From: Labrenzia sp. OB1
GTDB lineage: Bacteria > Pseudomonadota > Alphaproteobacteria > Rhizobiales > Stappiaceae
DNA: 64,000 bases
Reading direction: 5' to 3'
NCBI RefSeq assembly: GCF_001624695.1
Contig: NZ_JSEP01000001.1
Location: 430,079-494,078, forward strand
Shown here piece after piece: positions 1 through 9,135 of the stretch (the stretch's first letter is position 1; each line of letters opens with the position of its first letter). Below the pieces are notes generated by a model. The model ran no database searches. It saw nothing but the letters and a program-made list of their open reading frames with translations, and was not told where the DNA came from. A program made the translations under genes and the position numbers.

Positions 1-2
1 TG

Positions 3-1415
3 TTCCTCGTTCTGCTGCCGATGATGATCCCCCCGCATGTGACAGCCATCGCCTGGATACAGACACTCGGACCGGCGAGCCCCGTGCTGCGCTGGCTGGG
101 TCTGGCGCCGGAACTGGGGTCCACCCATCCGCTGTATTCGCGCGCGGGTCTTGTCCTCCTCCTGACGCTGCAGCACGCACCGCTGGTGTTTCTTCTGGTA
201 CGCGCGGCCCTCAGATCGTTTCCGCGCGAATTGTCGGATGCCGCGCGAACGTCCGGGGCTCCGGCCTTTACCATGCTCCGGCGCATTACACTTCCCCTGC
301 TAGGCCCGTCCCTTCTGGCCGGGTTCGCCCTTGCCTTCGTCGCAGCCCTGGGAAATTTCGGCATCAATGCCCTGATCGGCATTCCCGCCCGCTACACCAC
401 ATTGCCGGTTCTGGTCTGGCGCCGGCTGGCCAGTTTCGGACCGGACGTGCTGCCCAACGTCACGGTTATCTCAGTCATTCTGGCGCTGGTGGCGCTGGCC
501 GCCATCGTGATCCAGAGCCTGTTGCAGCAGCGAATGCGCAGCGGCCTGATCGGCCTGCCTCAGGACCCGCTCGCAATTTCCCTCGGTCGCAAGAGACCTT
601 GGGTGGAAGCCCTTGTCTGGCTCTTCGTCACCTCCGTGCTCCTGCTGCCCGCCGCCTCCCTTCTGGCAACCGCCGTGGTAAGAACCTACGGCCTGCCGCT
701 CTCGGCCGAAACGCTGACACTGGACAATTTCACCGAAGTCCTGTGGCGGCAATCGGTGACCCTGCGCGCCTTTGCCAACTCCACATTCATTGCCGGTGTC
801 GCCGCAGCGGTCATCGCCCTGATCAGCCTGCTGCTCGGGTATTATCTGGCACATAGGCATGCGGGACATCGCCGCTGGGCGGGTGTTGCATTCACCCAGT
901 CCGAGATCGCCTTCGCGGTGCCGGGACTTGTCATGTCGATTGCCTTCATTCTGGCTTTCATCCGGCCGCTGCCGGTCTTCGGCGTCTCCATCTACGGCAC
1001 GCTCTGGATCATTCTGATCGCCTATGTCTCGGTGTTTCTCGCCGTCGGCCTCAAGCCGGTCACAGCCGCCTTCCTGCAGATGGATACGTCTCTGGAAGAT
1101 GCGGCCAGGGTTTCCGGTGCCGGCTTCTTCCGGCGCATGCGCAGGATCTTCGCTCCGCTCGCCGCACCCTCGGCCGCCTCGGGCGCCATTCTCGTCTTCC
1201 TGACTGCCTACAACGAAGTCACGGTCTCCGCCCTGCTCTGGTCGACCGGCAACGAGACCATCGGCACGACCATCTTCAACTACGAGGACGGCGGCTACAC
1301 CACCCTGGCGGCAGCCATGTCCACCGTCGTCGTCCTCGCCACCATCGTCATCATGCTGGGCATGAACGCGCTGGCTGGAAGAGTTCCCGCCGGAACGATC
1401 CCCTGGAAGGATTGA
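3..1415 (+). CDS. ABC transporter permease, fused two-domain type (5' end cut off)
   Basis: Inner-membrane permease of the Fe3+/thiamine/polyamine (FbpB/ThiP) class, in which two permease domains are fused in one chain. The frame is open to the left edge, so the N terminus lies outside the window. Two cytoplasmic EAA loops, which dock the ATPase, are visible: ELSDAARTSGA near codon 75 and SLEDAARVSGA near codon 360. Many hydrophobic segments surround them. A matching ATPase lies just downstream but on the opposite strand, so the pair converges. The substrate cannot be told from the permease; the binding-protein gene is probably upstream of the window. Confidence 0.9.
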   Translation, partial: FLVLLPMMIPPHVTAIAWIQTLGPASPVLRWLGLAPELGSTHPLYSRAGLVLLLTLQHAPLVFLLVRAALRSFPRELSDAARTSGAPAFTMLRRITLPLLGPSLLAGFALAFVAALGNFGINALIGIPARYTTLPVLVWRRLASFGPDVLPNVTVISVILALVALAAIVIQSLLQQRMRSGLIGLPQDPLAISLGRKRPWVEALVWLFVTSVLLLPAASLLATAVVRTYGLPLSAETLTLDNFTEVLWRQSVTLRAFANSTFIAGVAAAVIALISLLLGYYLAHRHAGHRRWAGVAFTQSEIAFAVPGLVMSIAFILAFIRPLPVFGVSIYGTLWIILIAYVSVFLAVGLKPVTAAFLQMDTSLEDAARVSGAGFFRRMRRIFAPLAAPSAASGAILVFLTAYNEVTVSALLWSTGNETIGTTIFNYEDGGYTTLAAAMSTVVVLATIVIMLGMNALAGRVPAGTIPWKD

Positions 1416-1569
1416 GGGGCATTCTTCTCCGGTTCATGCCGCTGGGACAATGCGCAGCCGAGATCCGGATTCAGGCCATCGCACTCATCTGCTTTTCCGG
1501 CAGGGTCGCTGCGGCTTACCGGATCCCTGACTTGACTTCGTCACACCGGAAGAACACCGAAAACGATTG

Positions 1570-2637
1570 CTACTCCGGCAGCACCCAGCCACGGATAATC
1601 TCCAGCCGGAGCGTATCGCCAGGCGACGCCTTGCGGTTGAGGATCATCAGCAAGGGGTCCTGCAAGCCCTCGAGCGTCACGAAGACTTCCCAGTATCCGC
1701 CCCTGTAAATTGTCTTTTGAACCGTGGCGGCAAATCCGTGCGGACCGGTCGCCAGCACAAGGTGCTCGGGCCGCAGCAGCAGAGTTGCCGGTCCGGGAGC
1801 AGTCTGCTCAGGGCACGCCACTTCAAGGGTAACCCCGGCGAAGCTGATTTCCGCCGCGCCGGCCTCTTCACGCAGAACCGTCACGGGAACCAGGGTGCTG
1901 CGGCCGATAAAGCCCGCGACACGTTTGGACAGCGGCCGCCGGTAGAGCGTGTCCGGATCGGCCACCTGCAGGATCTCACCGTCCCACATCACGGCGACCT
2001 TGTCGGCAAGCGCCATCGCCTCGCGCTGATCGTGAGTGATGAACAGGGTGGTTGCACCGCTCGCCGCATGGAAGACGGCAAGCTCTTCCTCCATGGCGCT
2101 GCGAAGATGCGGATCGAGATTGGCCAGCGGTTCGTCCATCAGCACGGTGCCAGCCCCTTGTGCCAGACAGCGGGCCAGGGCCACACGCTGGCGCTGACCG
2201 CCTGACAGTTCCGCCGGTCTGCGCTGGCGAAACTCGCTCAGGGCGACTGTCTCGAGGCATTCGGCGACCCTTTCCGAAACCGCGGACCGTTTCGCACCCG
2301 CGGTTTCAAGCGGAAACGCCACATTGGCACCGACATTCATATGCGGCCACAGGGCATAGGACTGGAACACGACTCCGACCTGCCGCTGTTCCGGAGGAAC
2401 ATGCAGCCCGTCACCGGCAACCGGCTGACCGTCCAGGGAGATGTCCCCGCGATCGATCGGCTCCAGTCCGGCGATGGCTCTCAACAGTGTGGACTTGCCG
2501 CATCCCGACGGCCCCACGACAACGAAAAACATGCCGTCCTCGATCGAGAGCGAGACCTTGTTCAAGGCTTTGTGGGCGCCGAAAGACCTGGTGACGGAAG
2601 CAAGATGGATGGACATGCTTTCCGGTATCGTTCTCAT
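1570..2637 (-). CDS. ABC transporter ATP-binding protein (FbpC/PotA class)
   Basis: Nucleotide-binding subunit of an importer, 355 aa, the usual length for this class. Walker A GPSGCGKST is near residue 43, the signature LSGGQRQR near 143, Walker B VLMDEPLANLD near 165 and the switch His in FITHD near 198. The last 100 residues form a TOBE-like regulatory or substrate-sensing domain. It ends 155 bp from the convergent fused permease and starts 31 bp after the kinase-like gene, so it is probably co-transcribed with the latter. The pairing with the convergent permease is inferred from class and proximity. A second Met at codon 8 is possible but has poor ribosome-site spacing. Confidence 0.9.
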   Translation of the reverse strand: MRTIPESMSIHLASVTRSFGAHKALNKVSLSIEDGMFFVVVGPSGCGKSTLLRAIAGLEPIDRGDISLDGQPVAGDGLHVPPEQRQVGVVFQSYALWPHMNVGANVAFPLETAGAKRSAVSERVAECLETVALSEFRQRRPAELSGGQRQRVALARCLAQGAGTVLMDEPLANLDPHLRSAMEEELAVFHAASGATTLFITHDQREAMALADKVAVMWDGEILQVADPDTLYRRPLSKRVAGFIGRSTLVPVTVLREEAGAAEISFAGVTLEVACPEQTAPGPATLLLRPEHLVLATGPHGFAATVQKTIYRGGYWEVFVTLEGLQDPLLMILNRKASPGDTLRLEIIRGWVLPE

Positions 2638-2668
2638 GTGACAAAACGATTACACAGGCCCGCTGGAC

Positions 2669-3592
2669 CTAACGGTTTTTGAGGCGCAGCAGCAGATCCA
2701 CCTCTTCTTCCAGTGCCCGGCCGTAGGCGCGGGCGGCCGGGGCGTTGGAATGCGTCAGGGTTTCCTGCCGGAGCAGGCAATAGGCCGCCAGCCGCCAGTG
2801 ATAGGCGCTGCGTTCTTCCAGAAACCGGCCGACAGTGTCCCGGTCGGGGTAATGCTGCAGGAACAGGTCTTCCGCATGAGCGACCAGCGGGTGCAGGCCG
2901 TAGAGTATGGCAAGACCGGGCGACACGAAGCCGGCTATGTCCTCGATCGGGTCGCCAAGGCCGGCATACTGCCAGTCGATCAGCCGTACCCCGCCTGCTG
3001 TCGCCAGAATGGTGCCGAGGCAGAAGCTGCGATGCACCAGCGAACGCTCGACCACCCGCTGTTCGACCAGTGTATCGGCCGGACGCAAACGCTTGAGATT
3101 GGCGGCCTTGCGGCTGTCCGGAATGGCCGCAAGCATGGCATCGCCCCGCGCCAGAACCTCGTGAAATCCCGCCGGAACCGTCTGATGGCCTTGTATGGTT
3201 TCCTTCAGCGCCGCGAAGCGCCCGATCAGATCCGCGGCCTCGGCAACATCGAGTTCGTCCGATTTCGCGGGATCGTAGCCATACACAAGAAGGGGCGTAC
3301 CGGTGGGACTGGTCACAAAGACTTCCAGTTCCGGGGCAAGCGCATGCCGGGCAAGCACGTTCAGCGCGTCGGCTTCCTGCCGCGGCAAGGTTGGATAAAG
3401 CGCGTTGTCCTCGTTGCCGGGAAAGAACTCCTTGATGACATAAACCCGCTTTGCGGAGTCCAGACGCCAGAAACGGCTGGTGTAGTTGACCGGCAGGGGG
3501 CGCAGAAACGCGGTGGACCAGTCTGCCACCGGCAAACAGGTTTTCAGGAATGCCAGCAATTGCGTATCCGAAAGCCGTTCGCTCACTTGCAC
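2669..3592 (-). CDS. APH/choline-kinase-fold protein with a degenerate catalytic loop
   Basis: Phosphotransferase-family protein (aminoglycoside/choline/thiamine kinase fold), about 307 aa. The ATP-side residues remain: Lys54 in VYVIKEF, Glu73 in RQEAD and the metal-binding Asp206 in LIDWQYAGLGDP. The catalytic loop, normally HxDxxxxN, reads HRSFCLGT at 187-194, so the catalytic Asp is Ser and the metal-binding Asn is Thr. It may bind nucleotide without transferring phosphate. It is probably the first gene of a unit with the downstream ABC ATPase. The start is GTG; a second GTG two codons later is better placed behind an AGAGG site. The substrate is unknown. Confidence 0.8.
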   Translation of the reverse strand: MQVSERLSDTQLLAFLKTCLPVADWSTAFLRPLPVNYTSRFWRLDSAKRVYVIKEFFPGNEDNALYPTLPRQEADALNVLARHALAPELEVFVTSPTGTPLLVYGYDPAKSDELDVAEAADLIGRFAALKETIQGHQTVPAGFHEVLARGDAMLAAIPDSRKAANLKRLRPADTLVEQRVVERSLVHRSFCLGTILATAGGVRLIDWQYAGLGDPIEDIAGFVSPGLAILYGLHPLVAHAEDLFLQHYPDRDTVGRFLEERSAYHWRLAAYCLLRQETLTHSNAPAARAYGRALEEEVDLLLRLKNR

Positions 3593-3838
3593 CTCTCGTC
3601 CCGCGGCGGATCCTCGTCAACCCTGATGCTCCGATCCAGTTGAAGCCGTCAAGCCAAAGTTTCATGTCCTCGCCGCCATGGCGGCCCGAAAGCCGGCGAT
3701 GTCGGAGTTGTAGCACTGACCGTCGCTCTGAGACTGCACGGCAAATCGGCCACCTCCGGTAGGTTCAGGCCTGAGGGAACTGTCCGGCAGTGCGGGCGCC
3801 CCGCCGCTGCAATCCGGCATGCGGCCTCATGAAACAGG

Positions 3839-5428
3839 ATGGCGGACCAGATGACGGCTGATTTTGACGCAGCTCCCGTGAGCGACACGGCACCAGCCCG
3901 GCGCGGACGGCGGCGCAGGGGCGGCGCCAGCGACGGGCCGGAACTTTTCCCGCAGAAACCGTTCAGACAACCCCGGCATGTGTTCAAGCCGCTGGAGACC
4001 GTTTCCACCGACCAGTTGGAAGCGATCCATGACACCTCCATGCAGGTGCTTGAGGAAATCGGCATTGACTTCCTGCACGAAGAGGCCAGAGGGCTGTTGA
4101 AGGCCGCGGGCGCGGACGTGAAGCCAGGAGAAGACCGGGTGCGCATGGATCGCGCCATGGTTGCGGAGCTGATTGCCAAAGCTCCTGCCGAATTCACCAT
4201 GCGTGCCCGCAACCGCGCCCATGACCTTCATATCGGCGGTGACGCCATCGCCTTTTCCTGTGTCGCCAGTGCCCCCAATGCGGTTGACCGTGAAAAGGGC
4301 CGGCGCCCCGGCAACCAGCAGGACTTCCGCGACTTCCTGAAACTCGCCCAGTTCTTCAACATCATTCATTGTGTGCTGGGCTATCCGGTCGAGCCGGTTG
4401 ACCTGCACGCTTCCATCCGCCATCTCGACTGCGTTGCCGACATGGCCCGCATGACCGACAAGGTGTTTCACATCTACTCCCTCGGCCGGGAGCGGAACCT
4501 GGATGGCCTGGAGATCAGCCGCATCGCCAACGGTCTCTCCGCGGAAGACTTCATCAACACACCCTGTGTCGCTTCGGTGATCAATACCTCGTCTCCCCTG
4601 CGTCTCGATACGCCGATGTTGCAGGGCCTTATCGAGATGGCCCGGGCCGGCCAGGTCTCCATCGTCACACCCTTCACCCTGGCGGGCGCCATGGCGCCGG
4701 TAACCGTTGCAGGCGCGCTGACACTGCAGAACGCCGAAGCTCTCGCCGGCATCGCCTTCGCGCAGGTCGTTCGCCCCGGCGCGCCGGTCGTCTATGGCGG
4801 CTTCACTTCCAACGTCGACATGAAGTCCGGAGCGCCCGCCTTCGGCACTCCGGAATACATGAAGGCCGCCATCGTCGGCGGCCAGCTCGCACGCCGTTAC
4901 AAGTTGCCCTACCGCTCCTCCGGTGTCTGCGCGGCCAACACAGTCGACTATCAGGCAGCGCTGGAAACCACGCTGTCCCAATGGGGTGCGGTCACCGGCG
5001 GCGGCAATATCATCAAGCACGCCGCCGGATGGCTGGAAGGCGGCCTCAGTGCCGGCTTCGAGAAGTTCATCACCGATGTCGATCTGCTGCAGATGCTCGC
5101 TGAATACATGACGCCGCTGGATGTCTCTGAAGAGGCGCTGGCGCTCGATGCGATCCGGGACGTGGGGCCCGCCGGACATTTCTTCGGCACGCAGCACACC
5201 CGGGATCGCTACAAGGATGCCTTTTATGCGCCGATTGTCTCCGACTGGCGCAATCACGAGACCTGGGCGGAGGCCGGCAGCCCGACCGCCTGCGACAAGG
5301 CCAACAGGCTCTACAAGGAAGCACTGAAGGCCTATGAGGCACCGGCGCTGGATCCGGCGATAGACGACGAAATCACCGCCTTTGTCGAAAGACGCAAGGC
5401 AGAAGGTGGTGCCCCCACCGACTTCTGA
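3839..5428 (+). CDS. MttB-family (trimethylamine methyltransferase-like) protein
   Basis: 529-aa member of the MttB/COG5598 superfamily, TIM-barrel methyltransferases that demethylate quaternary or tertiary amines in archaea and bacteria. The N terminus (residues 1-45) is basic and probably disordered (RRGRRRRGG); the barrel begins near residue 55. The frame has no internal TAG, so this is a non-pyrrolysine member like glycine betaine methyltransferase. No corrinoid partner (MttC type) lies in the window. A gene for a demethylating flavoprotein follows after 68 bp on the same strand, which suggests joint use of a methylated amine. ATG 3839 has no clear ribosome site; ATG 3851 is an alternative. 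Substrate unproven. Confidence 0.85.
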   Translation: MADQMTADFDAAPVSDTAPARRGRRRRGGASDGPELFPQKPFRQPRHVFKPLETVSTDQLEAIHDTSMQVLEEIGIDFLHEEARGLLKAAGADVKPGEDRVRMDRAMVAELIAKAPAEFTMRARNRAHDLHIGGDAIAFSCVASAPNAVDREKGRRPGNQQDFRDFLKLAQFFNIIHCVLGYPVEPVDLHASIRHLDCVADMARMTDKVFHIYSLGRERNLDGLEISRIANGLSAEDFINTPCVASVINTSSPLRLDTPMLQGLIEMARAGQVSIVTPFTLAGAMAPVTVAGALTLQNAEALAGIAFAQVVRPGAPVVYGGFTSNVDMKSGAPAFGTPEYMKAAIVGGQLARRYKLPYRSSGVCAANTVDYQAALETTLSQWGAVTGGGNIIKHAAGWLEGGLSAGFEKFITDVDLLQMLAEYMTPLDVSEEALALDAIRDVGPAGHFFGTQHTRDRYKDAFYAPIVSDWRNHETWAEAGSPTACDKANRLYKEALKAYEAPALDPAIDDEITAFVERRKAEGGAPTDF

Positions 5429-5496
5429 CCCTGCCGAAACCCGAAATCGAACGAGCAATCATCCTTCCCGCAGGAAGGGCCTCCGGAGCAAGCTTC

Positions 5497-7932
5497 ATGA
5501 AAACCCACACGCAGGTCGTTGTCATTGGTGGCGGTGTCGTCGGATGCAGTGTCCTCTACCATCTGACCAAGCTCGGCTGGAAGGACGTGACGCTGGTTGA
5601 GCGCGACGAACTCACCTCCGGATCGTCGTGGCATGCCGCCGGCGGGTTCCACACCCTGAACGGCGATCCGAATGTCGCCCAGCTGCAGAGCTACACCGTC
5701 GACCTCTACAAGGAACTGGAGGAAATCTCGGGCCAGTCGTGCAGCCTGCATCTGACCGGCGGCGTGATGCTCGCCGATACGCCGGAACGCATGGACTTCC
5801 TGCGTCTTGCCCAGGCCAAGGGCCGCTATCTGGGCATGGACCTGGAACTGATCTCCGTGACCGAAGCAAAGACGATGTTCCCGCTTCTCGACGAGAAACA
5901 CTTCATCGGCGCGCTGTGGGATCCGGTCGAAGGCCACCTCGACCCGTCCGGCACCACCCATGCCTATGCCAAGGCCGCCCGCGTCAACGGCGCCACCGTC
6001 CACCGGCATACGAAAGTGGAGGAACTGGTCCAGACCCCGGACGGCACCTGGGACGTGATCACCGACAAGGGCACCATCCGCGCCGAGCATGTGGTCAATG
6101 CGGGCGGCTTGTGGGCACGCGAATGCGGCCGCATGGTCGGCATCGAGCTTCCGATCCTCGCCATGGAACACATGTATCTGCTGACGGATGAAATGCCCGA
6201 GGTCACCGCTCACAACAAGGCCACCGGGAAGGAGCTGATCGGCGTTCTGGACTTCGGTGGCGAAATCTACACCCGCCAGGAAGGCAAGGGCATCCTGCTC
6301 GGCACCTATGAGCAGAATTGCCGCCCCTGGAGCCCGCGCGAGACTCCCTGGGATTTCGGCCACGAACTGCTGCCGCCCGATCTCGACCGCATCGCGCCGG
6401 AACTGGAAGTCGGCTTCGAGCATTTCCCGGCGCTGCAAAATGCCGGCATCAGGCAGATCATCAACGGCCCCTTCACCTTCGCGCCCGACGGCAACCCGCT
6501 GATCGGGCCGGTCCGGGGCCTGCGCAACTACTGGGTTGCCTGCGGCGTCATGGCAGGTTTCAGCCAGGGCGGCGGCGTCGGTCTGACGCTCGCCAACTGG
6601 ATGGTGAACGGCGATCCCGGCTATGACATCTGGGGCATGGATGTCGCCCGCTACGGCTCCTGGGCGACGCTCTCCTATACCAACGCCAAGGTTCAGGAGA
6701 ACTACCGCCGCCGCTTCCGCATCCGCTTTCCCAACGAGGAACTGCCCGCCGGCAGGCCGCACCAGACCACCCCGCTCTACGACCGGATGATCGCGCAGGG
6801 CGCGGTGATGGGCGACAGCTGGGGCCTGGAGACCCCGCTCTGGTTTGCGCCGAAAGGCGACGAGCCGAAGGACATCGTATCCTTTCGCCGCTCCAACGAC
6901 TTCGACGCCGTCGGCGCCGAATGCCGCGCCGTGCGCGAAAGCGTGGGCATCACCGAGATCGCCAACTTCGCCAAATACGAGATCACCGGCCCCGGCGCGG
7001 AAAGCTTCCTGTCGAAGCTGATGACCAACACCATGCCGAAGACCGGCCGCATCGTCCTGACGCCGATGCTGAACACCAGAGGCAAGCTGATCGGCGATTT
7101 CACAATTGCCCGCGCCGACGAGGAAAGATTCTACATGTTCGGCTCGTCCCAGGCGGAGATCCATCACATGCGCTGGTTCGAGCAGCACCTGCCCTCGGAC
7201 GGCTCGGTCGTCATACGTGCCCTCAACCTCGGCTGGGTCGGCCTGTCCATCGCAGGTCCAAACGCCCGCAAGGTGCTGGCAAAAGTCACCGGCGACGACG
7301 TCTCGGGCGACGCCTTCCGCTTCATGGATTTTCGCGAGATGGACGTCGCCAGCGCTCCCTGCAAGGTCAATCGCATCAGCTATACCGGCGACCTTGGCTA
7401 TGAGATCTGGATGGCCCCGGAATACGAACGTCAGGTCTATGAGGCGCTGATGGCGGCAGGGGCGGAATTCGGCATCCGCAATTTCGGCATGCGCGCGCTC
7501 TTGTCCCTGCGCCTGGAAAAGAACTTCGGCACCTGGTTCCGCGAGTTCCGGCCGATCTATGGCCCGTATGAAGCCGATCTCGGCCGCTTCGTGAAACTGT
7601 CGAAAGAGACGTTCATCGGCAAGGAAGCAGCCCGGACGGAAGTCGAGGAAGGACCGGAACGCCGGCGTGTCTCCTTTGTCGTCGATGCCTCGGATGCCGA
7701 TGTCATGGGCGACGAGCCGGTCTGGCACCAGGGCAAGGTGATCGGCTGGATCACCTCCGGCGGCTATGCGCATTTCATCGGAAAATCCCTCGCCCAGGGC
7801 TACGTGCCGGCGGCGCTTGCCGAAGAGACCGGCGAAGGTGCCTTCGAAATCGAAATCCTCGGTGAGCGCCGCAAGGCGACCCTTATCATGGAACCGCTGT
7901 TCGACCCGAAAGCCGAACGCATGCGCATGTAG
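5497..7932 (+). CDS. FAD-dependent dimethylglycine/sarcosine dehydrogenase-like protein with GcvT domain
   Basis: 811-aa two-domain enzyme. The N-terminal half is a DAO-type FAD oxidoreductase: GGGVVGCSV dinucleotide motif near residue 11 and SSWHAAG with His46 at the place where dimethylglycine dehydrogenases attach FAD covalently. The C-terminal half (about 430-811) is a GcvT-like aminomethyltransferase fold that in this family passes the released one-carbon unit to tetrahydrofolate. The length matches DMGDH/sarcosine dehydrogenases. It lies directly after the MttB-like gene and probably in one operon; the likely role is oxidative removal of N-methyl groups. The exact substrate is not decided by sequence. 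Confidence 0.9.
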   Translation: MKTHTQVVVIGGGVVGCSVLYHLTKLGWKDVTLVERDELTSGSSWHAAGGFHTLNGDPNVAQLQSYTVDLYKELEEISGQSCSLHLTGGVMLADTPERMDFLRLAQAKGRYLGMDLELISVTEAKTMFPLLDEKHFIGALWDPVEGHLDPSGTTHAYAKAARVNGATVHRHTKVEELVQTPDGTWDVITDKGTIRAEHVVNAGGLWARECGRMVGIELPILAMEHMYLLTDEMPEVTAHNKATGKELIGVLDFGGEIYTRQEGKGILLGTYEQNCRPWSPRETPWDFGHELLPPDLDRIAPELEVGFEHFPALQNAGIRQIINGPFTFAPDGNPLIGPVRGLRNYWVACGVMAGFSQGGGVGLTLANWMVNGDPGYDIWGMDVARYGSWATLSYTNAKVQENYRRRFRIRFPNEELPAGRPHQTTPLYDRMIAQGAVMGDSWGLETPLWFAPKGDEPKDIVSFRRSNDFDAVGAECRAVRESVGITEIANFAKYEITGPGAESFLSKLMTNTMPKTGRIVLTPMLNTRGKLIGDFTIARADEERFYMFGSSQAEIHHMRWFEQHLPSDGSVVIRALNLGWVGLSIAGPNARKVLAKVTGDDVSGDAFRFMDFREMDVASAPCKVNRISYTGDLGYEIWMAPEYERQVYEALMAAGAEFGIRNFGMRALLSLRLEKNFGTWFREFRPIYGPYEADLGRFVKLSKETFIGKEAARTEVEEGPERRRVSFVVDASDADVMGDEPVWHQGKVIGWITSGGYAHFIGKSLAQGYVPAALAEETGEGAFEIEILGERRKATLIMEPLFDPKAERMRM

Positions 7933-7985
7933 TCATTGCCTTCAAAAAAGCCCGACGCCCTTGTGCGCTCTGGCGGTTGTATCGA

Positions 7986-8501
7986 TCACATGGCCGTCAC
8001 CAGGATCACGGCCATCGCGATGCCATAGGCCAGAACGCCACCAATGATCCAAAGATGCTGATTATTGAAACCAAGTTTCTTTTCCACCCGATCCGAAAAC
8101 AGCTTCAACAGTTCGGGCCACGTGTAGGAGACGAAATCGCCCTGGGTCATGATCGACACGAGTTTTCCCTCGTCGTCGACGACCGGAAGACGGCGGAATC
8201 GCTCGTTCGACATCACCCGCAACCAGTCGATGACATTGTCGCCTTCGCGTGCCACACGCAAATTGGTTGTCATTATTTCAGAAAGTTTGGCCTCATCCGG
8301 TCTTTTGTTCTCGGCCACGATCCGCCGCATGAGATCGCGCTCGGTGACCAGCCCGACAACCTTGTTTTCCGTGTCCGTGATGATTACGGACCCAATATTC
8401 CGCGACGACATTTCCCTCGCGGCCTCCAGGACGGTCTGGTCAGGCCCTGCGGTAAAGGGCTTGGGTTTGGAAAGATACTCGATACGTTCTCTAATCTTCA
8501 T
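7986..8501 (-). CDS. CBS-domain protein with C-terminal membrane helix
   Basis: About 171 aa with two CBS repeats (roughly residues 10-65 and 75-130), which typically bind adenine nucleotides and act as regulatory modules. A single hydrophobic segment at the C terminus (IIGGVLAYGIAMAVILVTAM) probably anchors the protein to the membrane, which is uncommon for stand-alone CBS proteins. I chose ATG 8501 because an AGGAG site lies about 8 nt upstream; an upstream in-frame ATG at 8525 would only add eight residues. No clear partner: the neighbours are the convergent flavoprotein gene and a small secreted protein. Confidence 0.85.
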   Translation of the reverse strand: MKIRERIEYLSKPKPFTAGPDQTVLEAAREMSSRNIGSVIITDTENKVVGLVTERDLMRRIVAENKRPDEAKLSEIMTTNLRVAREGDNVIDWLRVMSNERFRRLPVVDDEGKLVSIMTQGDFVSYTWPELLKLFSDRVEKKLGFNNQHLWIIGGVLAYGIAMAVILVTAM

Positions 8502-8644
8502 GGCCGGGCTCCTGTGTTGCACCACAGGACTTACGCCGCAGAAAGCACATTGGTTTACTTTGGGTCAGCCAAGAGGACCCAAAGCCACGGTTCAACGGTG
8601 TCTGCGATCAGCAGATCAAGCCGGTTCGGCCTGTGCTGATTGCC

Positions 8645-8953
8645 TTATTTCAGCCGGATGATCTTCGCGCCGAGATGACGGACATAGTCGCTCTGATTGG
8701 CGATCACCACCACGTTGGTTTCGCGCACTTCCGTCTGCTTCAGCTCCAGCGGCGTCTTGCCATCCGGATTGACCACGACCTTGCGGGTCGGCGGCAGGGC
8801 GCGGAACACCAGCACGCCGGCTTCCTTGGTGACGATGGCGCCGTAAGGCTCGTCATGCAGGATGCGGATCGTGCCGCTATCGGCCTGTGCGGCGCTTCCC
8901 AGAACGAGGCAGAGGCCGGCGGCGGCCAGAAGAGATTTGCAAGCCAGTTTCAT
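8645..8953 (-). CDS. Small secreted protein of unknown function
   Basis: About 102 aa, starting at ATG 8953 (MKLACKSLLAAAG). Residues 1-23 form a standard Sec signal peptide ending near AQA-DSG, so the mature protein (about 78 aa) should be periplasmic. The mature part is beta-rich in appearance and Lys/Arg-rich near its end (GAKIIRLK), with no cysteines. I do not recognise the family. The frame is open further upstream to 9139, but that part overlaps the lysR 3' end and looks non-coding; the signal peptide decides the start. Confidence 0.65.
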   Translation of the reverse strand: MKLACKSLLAAAGLCLVLGSAAQADSGTIRILHDEPYGAIVTKEAGVLVFRALPPTRKVVVNPDGKTPLELKQTEVRETNVVVIANQSDYVRHLGAKIIRLK

Positions 8954-9135
8954 GACGCATCTCGCTGTTAACGATTGGTTTACCAAGAATCGTAACCGCT
9001 TGTTAACATTTGCGCCAGTGGTTGCGCGGGTTTGTCCCGGAAAAGGCCGCATATGGTAAACAGCCGTGCGGGCATGAGCGCTTGCCAAAAGTACGGCCGG
9101 ACGCAACCTCGGATGGTTTGCCCAAGACAGATTGA

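Noticed and set aside
3827..5458. A 543-codon open frame antisense to the mttB-like gene
   Set aside because: Same GC-driven shadow effect; no ribosome site and no recognisable domain.
5332..7773. An 813-codon open frame on the minus strand, antisense to the DMGDH-like gene
   Set aside because: It mirrors a GC-rich real gene, its product is low-complexity (Asp, Gly, Ala and His-rich) with no known domain, and the plus-strand gene is full length and well conserved.
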